The notes beneath the pieces were generated by a model that was given only the letters and a program-made list of their open reading frames with translations, was not told the DNA's origin and ran no database searches. Of a stretch of 64,000 nucleotides of DNA, positions 49,631 through 58,892 are shown piece after piece. Location: contig NZ_OY769915.1 in assembly GCF_963669205.1 (NCBI RefSeq), positions 4,872,001-4,936,000 on the forward strand, read 5' to 3'. A program made the position numbers and the translations under genes. This DNA is from an uncultured Roseibium sp. (GTDB lineage Bacteria; Pseudomonadota; Alphaproteobacteria; Rhizobiales; Stappiaceae). Position 1 is the stretch's first letter; each line of letters starts with the position of its first letter.

Positions 49631-50218
49631 TCAATCTCCCAGCAGGCCGCTGGCGATGACGAGGCTTTGCGCCACGTCGATGATCTTCCGGCTCTGGTTC
49701 ATCGCGGTCCGCCTCAGGAGATCGTAAGCCGCCTGTTCCGACAGCCCCTTTGATTTCATCAAGATACCCTTCGCGCGGTCGATTGTTTTCCGGTCGGCCA
49801 GTTCCGTGCGCGCGTCTTCAAGCTCCTTGGAGAGTTTGGAAAACGCGTTGAAGCGGCTTACGGCCATATCCAGGATAGGTTTGACGCGTTCGCGTTTGAG
49901 ACCGTCGACAACATAAGCGGAGACACCGGCGTCCACGGCCGCCTCGATCGACTGGCTGTCGGCCTTGTCAACGAACATGGCGACCGGTCTTCTGACCGCG
50001 CGCGAGACCTGGAACATGTGTTCCAGCTGATCGCGATTGGGGTTTTCCAGATCAATCACGATCACGTCCGGATTGATTTCCGAGATCTGGCGGACGAGCC
50101 CGTCCATGTTGTGAACGAGAAGAACCTCATCATGCCCGGCATCGCGCAGCCCCTCTTCGATGATGGACGCCCGGATCTTGTTATCATCGATGACGAGGAT
50201 CGAAATTCCGCTACTCAT
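49631..50218 (-). CDS. nasT: ANTAR-domain response regulator and antiterminator NasT
   Basis: NasT of 195 aa. The N-terminal pseudo-receiver domain (residues 1-120, SILVIDDNKIRASIIEEGL) is joined by a coiled-coil helix (FNAFSKLSKELEDARTELADRKTIDRAKGILM) to the C-terminal ANTAR domain (about 130-190, with KGLSEQAAYDLLRRTAMNQSRKIIDVAQSL). It binds tandem hairpins in RNA leaders to prevent termination when NasS is occupied by nitrate. Its presumed target is the leader of nrtA. It is the first gene of the nasT-nasS pair; GTGCAATA repeats lie upstream. Confidence 0.93.
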   Translation of the reverse strand: MSSGISILVIDDNKIRASIIEEGLRDAGHDEVLLVHNMDGLVRQISEINPDVIVIDLENPNRDQLEHMFQVSRAVRRPVAMFVDKADSQSIEAAVDAGVSAYVVDGLKRERVKPILDMAVSRFNAFSKLSKELEDARTELADRKTIDRAKGILMKSKGLSEQAAYDLLRRTAMNQSRKIIDVAQSLVIASGLLGD

Positions 50219-50246
50219 GCCCGCATTATGCGCAGAGCCATTTTTT

Positions 50247-50273
50247 GTGCAATAATTTTGTTGCAGTGCAATA
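50247..50273 (-). promoter_or_regulatory. Direct repeat GTGCAATA upstream of nasT
   Basis: GTGCAATA occurs at 50247-50254 and 50266-50273, 19 bp apart centre to centre, 29-55 bp before the nasT start in a locally AT-rich region. The two-turn spacing suggests a dimer-binding site or part of the promoter. The binding protein is unknown. Confidence 0.35.
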
Positions 50274-50370
50274 GAATTTCACGCCTGCTGTCAACAAGGC
50301 AGCGCGCTCTCCCGCCTCCGGGGAGGGATCACACTCTTCAAAACGCCCGAAATCCCACTGAAGAAAGGCA

Positions 50371-50396
50371 CCAAGGGACGATCAAACGGCCCTTGG
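50371..50396 (-). terminator. Hairpin after pgm
   Basis: CCAAGGG (50371-50377) pairs with CCCTTGG (50390-50396) around a 12-base loop, about 20 bases beyond the pgm stop. It is a plausible end of the glycogen operon transcript, although there is no clear T tract. Confidence 0.45.
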
Positions 50397-50415
50397 CTGT
50401 GGGTGCATGCAGGTG

Positions 50416-52044
50416 TCAGGTGATGACGTCCGGACCGGACCGGTTCAGTTGACCAATACCTGCAATTTCGTGCGCTGCCGCAATCACCGGCGCGAGCGCC
50501 GTCTGGACGTCCTGGCCGAGCTTGCCCGGATCGGTCTCCAGCTGTTCGACATAGAGCCGCAGGGTTGCCCCTTCGGTTCCTGTTCCCGACAGCCTGAAGA
50601 CGGCGCGTGCGCCGTTGGTGAAGCGGATGCGCAGTCCCTGGTTGCTGCTTTTCGATCCGTCGATCGGGTCTTCATAGGCGAAGCTGTCGGCAGCCTCGAC
50701 GGTCAGACCTGCAACGGACTGTCCGGTAAGCGAAGTCAATTGGCTGGTCACACGATCCATCAAAGCGCTCGCGTCCGCGTTCGGCAGCGCCTCGAAATCA
50801 TGCCGGGAATAATAGTTCCGGCCGTATTTGTTCCAGTGATCCTGAACCAGGTCGGCAACCGAGCACTTTCTGGCAGCCAGGATGTTCAGCCACAACAGGA
50901 CGGCCCAGAGCCCGTCTTTTTCGCGCACATGATTGGAGCCCGTTCCGAAGCTCTCCTCACCGCAGATCGTCGCCCGTCCGGCGTCGAGCAGATTACCGAA
51001 GAATTTCCACCCGGTCGGCGTTTCGAAACATTCGATGCCCAGGTCCTCCGCCACCCGGTCCGCTGCACCGCTGGTCGGCATGGAACGGGCAACACCTGAA
51101 ATGCCGTTCGCATATCCGGGCGCCAGATGCGCGTTCGCCGTCAGGACGGCAAGACTGTCGGAGGGCGAGACGTAGAAGTTACGGCCGAGGATCATGTTCC
51201 TGTCGCCGTCACCGTCCGAAGCCGCCCCGAAATCGGGCCCGTCATTGCTCATCAGTTCGGCCATCAGTTCCTTTGCCCAGGCCGGGTTCGGGTCCGGGTG
51301 CCCGCCGCCGAAATCGACGGATGGCTCGGCATTGATCGCGCTTCCTGCCGGCGCACCCAGGGAGCCTTCAAGGATCGCCTTGGCGTAGGGCCCGGTAATC
51401 GCATGCATCGCATCGAAGCGGACACGGAACCCGGACGCGATGAGCGCGCGGATTGCATCGAAATCGAACAGTTCCCTCATGAGGGCTTCGTAGTCCGTCA
51501 CCGGATCGACGATCGTGAGGATCATGCCGCCGATCTTCTGGTTTCCAAGACGATCGAGATCCGCATCCGGCGTCTCGACCGTGACATATTGGGAGATCGT
51601 CTTCGTCGCCTCATAGATGGCTTCCGTCACCCCCTCGGGGGCGGGGCCGCCGTTCGGGATATTGAACTTGAGGCCGAAATCCTCGTCTATGCCGCCGGGA
51701 TTGTGGCTCGCGGACAGGATCAGGCCGCCATCCGTCGAATTCTTGCGAATGAGGTGAGACGCAGCCGGTGTCGACAGAAGCCCGCCCCGCCCGGCAATGA
51801 CCCTTTCCGCACCGTTCGCGGCTGCCATGCGCAGGATTGTCTGGATCGCTTCGGCATTGAAATAACGGCCGTCGCCGCCAACCACGAACGTCTTGCCCGC
51901 TGCCCCGCCGATCGCCTCGAACACGGACTGAACAAAATTTTCGAGGTAGTGCGGCTCCATGAAGACCCGTGTCTTCTTGCGCAAACCGGATGTTCCGGGC
52001 TTCTGTCCGTCGATCGGTTTCGTTGCAACCACTTTGATGTCCAT
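50416..52044 (-). CDS. pgm: Phosphoglucomutase (alpha-D-glucose type)
   Basis: Phosphoglucomutase of 542 aa interconverting glucose 1-phosphate and glucose 6-phosphate. It contains the phosphoserine loop ILSASHNPGG (near residue 115), the metal loop DGDGDRN (near 285), the sugar-binding GEESFG (near 365) and a C-terminal phosphate-binding segment RLSGTGTEG. The ATG at 52044 gives the family N-terminus KVVATKPIDGQKPGTSGLRKK; the upstream extension lies within malQ. It is the last gene of the glycogen operon, 1 base after malQ, and links glycogen turnover to central metabolism. Confidence 0.96.
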   Translation of the reverse strand: MDIKVVATKPIDGQKPGTSGLRKKTRVFMEPHYLENFVQSVFEAIGGAAGKTFVVGGDGRYFNAEAIQTILRMAAANGAERVIAGRGGLLSTPAASHLIRKNSTDGGLILSASHNPGGIDEDFGLKFNIPNGGPAPEGVTEAIYEATKTISQYVTVETPDADLDRLGNQKIGGMILTIVDPVTDYEALMRELFDFDAIRALIASGFRVRFDAMHAITGPYAKAILEGSLGAPAGSAINAEPSVDFGGGHPDPNPAWAKELMAELMSNDGPDFGAASDGDGDRNMILGRNFYVSPSDSLAVLTANAHLAPGYANGISGVARSMPTSGAADRVAEDLGIECFETPTGWKFFGNLLDAGRATICGEESFGTGSNHVREKDGLWAVLLWLNILAARKCSVADLVQDHWNKYGRNYYSRHDFEALPNADASALMDRVTSQLTSLTGQSVAGLTVEAADSFAYEDPIDGSKSSNQGLRIRFTNGARAVFRLSGTGTEGATLRLYVEQLETDPGKLGQDVQTALAPVIAAAHEIAGIGQLNRSGPDVIT

Positions 52045-52045
52045 A

Positions 52046-54052
52046 TCAGTCGTCTCCGTCCGGATAGGTATTTGCGCGTCCTGCAGCCTGCATGATCCCA
52101 GCCGTTTCGTTGAGGGCTGGAAGGCTGCCAAGGGTTTCCAGCGGTGCATCATAGATGCGGCGCCAGTTTGAATGTTCGTCGATCGTCCCCGGCAAATTCT
52201 GCGCCTCTTCTTCACCGAGTATGTCGTCAAGCTGCACCGACGTCATGGCAACGGGCGCGTACGCCAGCCGGGCGTGAATGGCCGGTCCGGGCTCGCTCCC
52301 GGCCGGAACGAGAGCCGCGACCGAAGATCGGCGGTCGTCACGCAGCTGTCCGGCTCCATCTGCATCGATCCAGTCGAGCCTTTGCCACCAGTCGATGTCC
52401 CGTCCCGCACAATAACCGTAGAGCGTCGGCGTATCATGCGTTGCGAAACACGCCAGACTGTGAGGGCGCAAATGTGCCGGATCGCGGAAGGACCCGTCGG
52501 ATTCCTTTTCGTATTGCAGAACGGAATAGCCGTAGAGGCCACGCGCACTGAGCGCGTCGCGGAACCCGTCCGGAACCAGCCCGAGATCCTCACCGACCAC
52601 GACACAATCGGCGTGATGCGCCTCTATCCCGACGAGCGCAAGCAGTGTCTCGAACGGCTGCTGAACATAGGCCCCGGGACTGCCGTCGTCCGGGATCCAG
52701 AAACTTCGGTTCAGGCCAAGCACGTGATCGATGCGGATGACCCCGGCGGAGCGCATGGTCTGCCGAAGCACGCTGCGCAGATTGTGATAGTGCGTTTTTG
52801 CACTCAGCGACGGCGCGAAGGCGGCCAGCTGCCAGTTCTGGCCTTCCGGACTGAGATGGTCCGGCGGTGCACCCAGAGAGACGCCTGCCGCAAGGCTGTC
52901 CTGGCCCATCCAGGCTTCGGCCCCGTCGCGGCGGGCACCCACGGCAAGATCCAGGTACAGCCCGAGCGGCATGGAATGCGCGCTTGAAATCTGCTCCAGC
53001 TGCGCAGTCGCGACCCACTGCAGCCACTTGTGAAAATCCATCTCCTTCGGATCGACGCTGGTTTGCGGAGCCATTTTCGGGTCCCGGACCGCATCGGGCC
53101 AGAGCTGCCAGTTCTCGCCATACGTGACGGCGAGGGTTTCATAAACGGCGAAGAGCTGCAGGTCATCCCCGCCCGCCTGAACGAAATCCTGGAACCTCGC
53201 CCGGGCTCCTTCGTCCGCATCTCGCGCAAACAGTTCGAAAAGATCCCTGAGCAGGGGCTGCAGCCGCGTACGGTACTGCTGATAGTCGATTGCGCGCACG
53301 TCCCGATCTGCCGCGTCGCGGACCCGGCCCACAAGCTCCGCCGCCCGTTGGTTTTCTGCAAGACCTGGAATGCCGTCAGCGGCGATATGCAGCGTATTCA
53401 GAAAACCACGGTGCGACGGTGAATAGGGGCTGGCGATGTCGGTTGTCGACCAGCCCCAGTCATGGATCGGATTGATGCCGAGAAAACTGGCCCCTTTTTG
53501 CCCGAGCGTCCCGGCAAGAACCGCAAGATCGGCATAGTCGCCCATCCCGAGATTGCGTTCGGACTTCAAACCGTAAAGGGCGGTGGTGACACCCCAGACG
53601 CGCTCCGTTCCGATGCGGGATGCGAGCGATGGCGTGCGTTCGGGTGCGGCAGGAACGAGCGCAACCTGCGTGCGCTCACCGGCGGCGACGGTCAGGAAAT
53701 AGACACCCACGTCCAGCGGCGGCAGATCCGCATTGTGCTCGGCAAAACCCTCCGCGATCTTCCGGCCGTCTTCATGGCTCAGCGACCAGTCGCAGGACTG
53801 CCGGACCGGGATCGCCGCGCCGTGTCCGGCCGTCACCACGAATTCGGGCGAGACGATTTGAGCGTCCCGCTCCGACCGGAGGCGTTCCAGAGCGCGTTCC
53901 GCCTCGCCGCCGGTTTCAGCGCTGATACGCATCGCCCGGAGCATCGCGCGCCGGGTATCGTCACTGGTCCGGTGCTCGTTTCCGTCCAGATCATGAAAGA
54001 CCGGGAGCACCCCGCAGAGCGCTGCCAGTTCGTGTAAGGCTGTCCCGCTCAT
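52046..54052 (-). CDS. malQ: 4-alpha-glucanotransferase (amylomaltase)
   Basis: GH77 enzyme of 668 aa that transfers maltosyl and longer glucan units, recycling short maltodextrins from glycogen degradation. It shows an N-terminal MalQ region (LHELAALCGVLPVFHDLDGNEHRTSDDTRRAMLRAM), the ERVWGVTTALYGLKSERNLGMGDYADL segment (near residue 165) and the catalytic region RIDHVLGLNRSFWIP (near 465), with EDLG and FATHDTPTLYGYC further on. The ATG at 54052 overlaps the glgX stop by 4 bases. It acts on the oligosaccharides left by GlgP and GlgX. Confidence 0.95.
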   Translation of the reverse strand: MSGTALHELAALCGVLPVFHDLDGNEHRTSDDTRRAMLRAMRISAETGGEAERALERLRSERDAQIVSPEFVVTAGHGAAIPVRQSCDWSLSHEDGRKIAEGFAEHNADLPPLDVGVYFLTVAAGERTQVALVPAAPERTPSLASRIGTERVWGVTTALYGLKSERNLGMGDYADLAVLAGTLGQKGASFLGINPIHDWGWSTTDIASPYSPSHRGFLNTLHIAADGIPGLAENQRAAELVGRVRDAADRDVRAIDYQQYRTRLQPLLRDLFELFARDADEGARARFQDFVQAGGDDLQLFAVYETLAVTYGENWQLWPDAVRDPKMAPQTSVDPKEMDFHKWLQWVATAQLEQISSAHSMPLGLYLDLAVGARRDGAEAWMGQDSLAAGVSLGAPPDHLSPEGQNWQLAAFAPSLSAKTHYHNLRSVLRQTMRSAGVIRIDHVLGLNRSFWIPDDGSPGAYVQQPFETLLALVGIEAHHADCVVVGEDLGLVPDGFRDALSARGLYGYSVLQYEKESDGSFRDPAHLRPHSLACFATHDTPTLYGYCAGRDIDWWQRLDWIDADGAGQLRDDRRSSVAALVPAGSEPGPAIHARLAYAPVAMTSVQLDDILGEEEAQNLPGTIDEHSNWRRIYDAPLETLGSLPALNETAGIMQAAGRANTYPDGDD

Positions 54053-56148
54053 GTGCCGCCGCCCGAAGCGATCAGGGCCAGAACGACGACCGATTGTCCC
54101 CGGACAGGTACCGCTGCTCCGGCTGCATCGATTTTCGGAAAGGCGTCTTCGGCCGAGGTGTCCAGTTCGAGCCGCCAGAAGAAGCCCTCGGGACAATCCG
54201 GCGTTCGGGCCTCAAGGTCGTCATTGTCCCGGTTGAACAAGAGCAGCAACGTATCGTGGACCTGGCTGTCCTGCGGACATTCACCCGACCCCCTGAGGAT
54301 CAGGGCGAAGGACGACAGCCCCGGGTCCCGCCAGTCGAGCGGCCTGCAATTGAAGTCGAGCCATTCGACATCGGGCAATCCGTCAAGCGCTCGTGTCGCA
54401 CCGTGCAGGAACCGGGATTGTCTCAGGCTGGAGTGGCTCTTGCGCAGCGCTGAAAGCCCCGCGACGAAGTCTGCAAGCGCGTCGTCCCGGTGTTCCCAGT
54501 CGATCCAGCCGATCGGATTATCCTGGCAATAGGCATTGTTGTTGCCGTTCTGGCTGTTGCCGATTTCATCGCCCGCAAGCAGCATCGGTGTGCCCTGCGA
54601 CAGAAACAGCGTTGCCAGCAGATTGCGTTGGCGGCGCGATCTGCGGGCAACAATCAGCGGATCGTCGCTGTCGCCCTCGACACCGAAATTGTCGCTGAAA
54701 TTTGCGTTGTGGCCGTCCCTGCCGTCCTCGCCGTTCGCAAGATTGTGACGCCGCGAATAGCGGGTCACGTCGGCCAGCGTGAAACCGTCATGCGCGGTGA
54801 TCAGGTTGACCGATGACGACGCCCGGCGGCTGTCACGGTCGAACTGGCTTGCAGACCCCAGAACGCAGCCCGCCACCTCCTGGGTGCTGTGATCGTCACC
54901 GCGCCAGTAACGCCGGCTGGTATCCCGGAAGCGGTCGTTCCACTCGCCGAATTCAGGTGGAAACTGCCCGAGCTGGTATCCCCCCGGTCCGATATCCCAG
55001 GGCTCTGCGATGAGATGCACATCGGCAAGGACCGGGTCCTGTCTCAGGGCGTCAAAAAACCCGCCGTTCGGATCGAAGCCGTGCGCCTCGCGGCCGAGTG
55101 TCGTTGCCAGATCGAAGCGGAAACCGTCGACACCCATGACCTCGACCCAGTAGCGCAGGCTGTCGAGGATCATGCGCAGCACGAAGGGATGTGAGGCATT
55201 GACGGTGTTGCCGGTCCCCGTGTCATTTACATAATAGCGGGACTGACCCTGTATCAGACGGTAGTAGGACGCATTGTCGATGCCGCGAAAACTGAACGTC
55301 GGCCCCCGGTGATCCCCTTCAGCGGTGTGGTTGTAGACCACATCCAGGATCACCTCGATGTCCGCTGCGTGGAACCGTTGAACCATCGCCCGGAACCCGG
55401 CCCGCCCTGCCGGTCCGTGGTATCGCGGTTCGGGCACGAAAAACCCGATCGTGTTGTAGCCCCAGTAGTTCCTGAGCCCCTTCTTTGCCAGGAAGGCGTC
55501 GTCGACAAATGCATGAACGGGAAGAAGCTCGATGGAGGTGACGCCGAGTTTCTGCAGGTGTTCAAGCACCGCATCCGAGGCCAGACCCTCGTAGGTCCCG
55601 CGGAGATCTTCCGGGACATCCGCGAACTGTTTCGTCAGCCCTTTCACATGGGCCTCGTAGATCAGCATCTCGTCCGGCCGCCAGTGCGGCCGCTCCACAT
55701 CGGGAACAAGGGGTTCAGGCGTGCTCACCACCGCTTTCGGGACATAGGCGGCGCTGTCGAGCGTACTGAAGGAGAGATCGCCCGCAGGGTCGGAGGGATC
55801 GAAGCCGAGCAAGGCTTCGTGCTGCCTGAACGCGCCCCGCAACTCCCGCGCATAAGGGTCCAGAAGCAGCTTGTTCGGATTGAACCGGTGTCCGTGCTCG
55901 GGAGCATAGGGTCCGTGCACCCGGTATCCGTAGAGCGTCCCGGGCTGAACACCCGGCAGAAAGCCGTGCCAGACGGGACCACTGCGCTCCGGCAAGGCGA
56001 TCCGCGCGGTTTCGCTAGTGCCATCGGTAGAAAAGAGACAAAGCTCCACCTTCTGCGCGTTGGCCGAAAAAAGCGCAAAATTGGTACCTTCCCCGTCGAA
56101 ACGGGCGCCTAGCCGGTTTGGCGAACCCGGCAGCATCTGTGTGCTCAT
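54049..56148 (-). CDS. glgX: Glycogen debranching enzyme
   Basis: GH13 isoamylase-type enzyme of 699 aa that cleaves alpha-1,6 branches of phosphorylase-limit glycogen. It has an N-terminal CBM48 domain (GSPNRLGARFDGEGTNFALFSANAQKVELCLF), then the catalytic barrel with DVVYNHTAEG (near residue 275), GFRFDLATTLGRE (catalytic Asp near 345), AEPWDIGPGGYQ (catalytic Glu near 380) and NLITAHDGFTLAD. It overlaps glgA at its start and malQ at its end, so expression of the three enzymes is coupled. Confidence 0.95.
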   Translation of the reverse strand: MSTQMLPGSPNRLGARFDGEGTNFALFSANAQKVELCLFSTDGTSETARIALPERSGPVWHGFLPGVQPGTLYGYRVHGPYAPEHGHRFNPNKLLLDPYARELRGAFRQHEALLGFDPSDPAGDLSFSTLDSAAYVPKAVVSTPEPLVPDVERPHWRPDEMLIYEAHVKGLTKQFADVPEDLRGTYEGLASDAVLEHLQKLGVTSIELLPVHAFVDDAFLAKKGLRNYWGYNTIGFFVPEPRYHGPAGRAGFRAMVQRFHAADIEVILDVVYNHTAEGDHRGPTFSFRGIDNASYYRLIQGQSRYYVNDTGTGNTVNASHPFVLRMILDSLRYWVEVMGVDGFRFDLATTLGREAHGFDPNGGFFDALRQDPVLADVHLIAEPWDIGPGGYQLGQFPPEFGEWNDRFRDTSRRYWRGDDHSTQEVAGCVLGSASQFDRDSRRASSSVNLITAHDGFTLADVTRYSRRHNLANGEDGRDGHNANFSDNFGVEGDSDDPLIVARRSRRQRNLLATLFLSQGTPMLLAGDEIGNSQNGNNNAYCQDNPIGWIDWEHRDDALADFVAGLSALRKSHSSLRQSRFLHGATRALDGLPDVEWLDFNCRPLDWRDPGLSSFALILRGSGECPQDSQVHDTLLLLFNRDNDDLEARTPDCPEGFFWRLELDTSAEDAFPKIDAAGAAVPVRGQSVVVLALIASGGGT

Positions 56149-57599
56149 CCAGCACCCTCGCTTCGGCTGTCAAAAAGGGACTGAAACAGGGCCTCATACT
56201 CGGCGGCCGAGCTGTCCCAGCCGACCGGGTGACGCATCGCGTTGCGCATGAGCGCCGCCCAGCGCTTGCGGTCCGCAAACAGCGTGCAGGCACGGTCGAT
56301 CGCGTCGGACAGGGCCGCTGCGGTCACGGGCGCAAACTGGAACCCGGTCGCGCATCCGGCCTTGATGGCGGCATCATTGGCGTCGATGACCGTGTCCGCG
56401 AGACCACCCGTGCGCGACACGACCGGAAGGGTTCCGTAGCGAAGCCCGTAGAGTTGGGTAAGACCGCACGGTTCGAAACGCGAGGGGATCAGGATCGCGT
56501 CGGCACCTGCCTGCATCAGATGGGAAAGCTTCTCGTCATAGCCGATGATCGCACCGACGCTGCCCGCATGCGCGACCGCGGCGCTGCGAAACGCATCCTC
56601 CAGCTGGCTGCCGCCGCTGCCGAGCAGCGCCAGCCTTCCTCCCCGCCCGACCAGGGTCGGCAAGGCGTCCAGAAGCAGGTCGAGACCTTTCTGTTCCGTC
56701 AGGCGGCTGATGACACAGAACAGGGGGGCGTCGGGGTTGGCCGACAGACTGAACCGTTTTTCGAGCGCTGCCCGATTGACGGCTTTCCGTTTGAGCGTCC
56801 GCGCCGTGTAATTCTCGGCGATTGCCGGGTCGCTCTGCGGATCCCAGACATCAAGGTCGATCCCGTTGAGTATCCCGGCAAGGTCGGCCTTGCGCGCCTG
56901 AAGGAGACCGTCGAAGCCCATGCCGAATTCCGGCGACATCAGTTCACGCGCATAGGTCGGGCTGACCGTCGTGATGCGTTTTGATGCCACGACCCCTGCC
57001 TTCAGAAAGCTGATCTGGCCGTAGTATTCATAGCCTTCGGGAGAGAACCCGTCTGGATCGAGTTTCAACTCATCCGTCAGGTCTGCAGGAAACAGGCCCT
57101 GGAAGGCGATGTTATGGATGGTCAGCACGCAGGGAATTTCGGACCCTTGCCGGAGCAGGTGCCAGGGAGCAAGACCCGCCTGCCAGTCATGGGCATGCAG
57201 GATATCGGGCCGCCAGCCATCGATGCCGTTGAGCGCGACATGAACGGCGGCTTCGCAAAGCGCGGCGAAACGTTGCGCGTTGTCGGACCAGTCCTCCCCG
57301 CTTTCATCGAGATAGATCCCCGCGCCCCGGTCGTAGAGGCCGGGCGCATCCAGCAGGATCAGCGAAATCCCTTCTGCCTCGACGCACAGGAGACGCGCGG
57401 GACTGCCGTGCAAAACGCCCAGGTCCAGTTCGAAGCGCGCCTTGCCGGCCAGGGTTTTCAGTGCCGGGTAAAGCGGCAGGATGATGCGGCTGCCGATGCC
57501 ATGCGGCTCGAGCGCTTTCGGCAATGCACCGACCACATCGGCAAGTCCTCCGGTTTTTACGAATGGCGCGCATTCGGAAGCAACAAGGAGGACATTCAT
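56145..57599 (-). CDS. glgA: Glycogen synthase (ADP-glucose)
   Basis: GT5 enzyme of 484 aa, extending alpha-1,4 glucan from ADP-glucose. The N-terminal KTGGLADVVGALPKAL (Lys15 binding ADP-glucose) and HAHDWQAGLAPW are present. The C-terminal SRFEPCGLTQLYGLRYGTLPVVSRTGGL contains the conserved Glu and second TGGL motif near residue 375. Length is normal. It lies 2 bases downstream of glgC, which makes its substrate, and overlaps glgX. Confidence 0.96.
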   Translation of the reverse strand: MNVLLVASECAPFVKTGGLADVVGALPKALEPHGIGSRIILPLYPALKTLAGKARFELDLGVLHGSPARLLCVEAEGISLILLDAPGLYDRGAGIYLDESGEDWSDNAQRFAALCEAAVHVALNGIDGWRPDILHAHDWQAGLAPWHLLRQGSEIPCVLTIHNIAFQGLFPADLTDELKLDPDGFSPEGYEYYGQISFLKAGVVASKRITTVSPTYARELMSPEFGMGFDGLLQARKADLAGILNGIDLDVWDPQSDPAIAENYTARTLKRKAVNRAALEKRFSLSANPDAPLFCVISRLTEQKGLDLLLDALPTLVGRGGRLALLGSGGSQLEDAFRSAAVAHAGSVGAIIGYDEKLSHLMQAGADAILIPSRFEPCGLTQLYGLRYGTLPVVSRTGGLADTVIDANDAAIKAGCATGFQFAPVTAAALSDAIDRACTLFADRKRWAALMRNAMRHPVGWDSSAAEYEALFQSLFDSRSEGAG

Positions 57600-57601
57600 C
57601 T

Positions 57602-58864
57602 TCAGGCCTCGAGTTTGTCTATCATCTGCTGCGTGATCAGGCAGATCCCGTTTTCCGTCCGGCGAAACCGCTTGGCGTCCATTTCCGGATCTTCGCCGAC
57701 CACGAGGTCCTGAGGGATCTGGACACCCCTGTCAATGACAACGTTTGTCAGCCGCGCATTCCGGCCGATATCGACATGCGGCATCGCGACGACACCTTCC
57801 AGGCGCGAATAGGAATTGCAGCGCACACCCGTGAACATCAGGCACCGCAACAGGCTGGAGCCGGAGATGATGCAGCCGCCGGATACCATCGAGGAAATGG
57901 CCTGCCCGCGCCGGCCTTCCTCGTTGTGTATGAATTTCGCGGGCGGGTTCAGCTCCTGGTAGGTCCAGATCGGCCACTCGGTATCGTAGATATCGAGGCT
58001 GGGCGTGAAATCGGTCAGGTCAAGATTGGCCTGCCAGAAGGCGTCGATCGTGCCCACATCGCGCCAGTACGGTTCTTTTTCGAGGCCGCTTTGCACGCAG
58101 GAACGGCTGAAGGGATGCGCAAAGGCTTTGCCGTTCTTGACCAGTTTCGGAATGATGTCCTTGCCGAAATCGTGGCTCGAACTGGGATCGGCGGCATCTT
58201 CCCGCAGGATATCGAAAAGGAACTTTGTCTCGAAAACGTAGATGCCCATGCTGCAGAGCGCCAGGTCCGGATTGCCTGGCATTGACGGCGGATCGGCGGG
58301 TTTTTCGACGAAGTCGGTGATCAGGTCGTTTTCGTCGACGGCCATGACGCCGAAGCCCTTGGCCTCCTCCAGCGTTGCCTCGATGCAGCCGACCGTGACC
58401 TCGGCCCCCGAATTCACATGCTGCTCCAGCATCTTGGAGTAGTCCTGCTTGTAGATGTGATCCCCGGCGAGCACGATCATGTATTTGGGGGCGTAGCTTT
58501 CGATGATGTCGATGTTCTGATAGACGGCGTCCGCGGTTCCCAGATACCAGCTCTCCTCGTTGACCCTCTGGGACGCCGGCAGGATATCCATGGATTCGTT
58601 GCGTTCTGGGCGGAAGAACCCCCAGCCGCGATGTAGATGGCGAATGAGGCTGTGCGCCTTGTATTGCGTGGCGACACTGATCCGCCGGATCCCGGAATTG
58701 ATGGAATTGGAGAGAGCGAAATCGATGATCCGTGTCTTGCCGCCGAAAAAGACGGCCGGTTTCGCGCGCCGGTCGGTCAGTTCCTTCAGCCGGCTTCCTC
58801 GCCCGCCCGCAAGGACAAATGCCATCGCCTGCCGCGCGAGACTGCGTTGATCCTGCATCGACAT
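57602..58864 (-). CDS. glgC: Glucose-1-phosphate adenylyltransferase
   Basis: ADP-glucose pyrophosphorylase of 420 aa, the regulated first step of glycogen synthesis. It has the N-terminal nucleotide motif FVLAGGRGSRLKELTDRRAKPAVFFGGKTRIIDFALSN and the effector- and substrate-binding WYLGTADAVYQN. The catalytic Asp is in IVLAGDHIYKQDY, and a C-terminal left-handed beta-helix region follows. The ATG at 58864 has GGGGAGGAAC upstream; the long frame continuing to 59473 is antisense-free overlap with glgB and not family sequence. It lies 28 bases after glgB. Confidence 0.95.
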   Translation of the reverse strand: MSMQDQRSLARQAMAFVLAGGRGSRLKELTDRRAKPAVFFGGKTRIIDFALSNSINSGIRRISVATQYKAHSLIRHLHRGWGFFRPERNESMDILPASQRVNEESWYLGTADAVYQNIDIIESYAPKYMIVLAGDHIYKQDYSKMLEQHVNSGAEVTVGCIEATLEEAKGFGVMAVDENDLITDFVEKPADPPSMPGNPDLALCSMGIYVFETKFLFDILREDAADPSSSHDFGKDIIPKLVKNGKAFAHPFSRSCVQSGLEKEPYWRDVGTIDAFWQANLDLTDFTPSLDIYDTEWPIWTYQELNPPAKFIHNEEGRRGQAISSMVSGGCIISGSSLLRCLMFTGVRCNSYSRLEGVVAMPHVDIGRNARLTNVVIDRGVQIPQDLVVGEDPEMDAKRFRRTENGICLITQQMIDKLEA

Positions 58865-58892
58865 CCCAGTTCCTCCCCTGTTGCCAGCCCGG

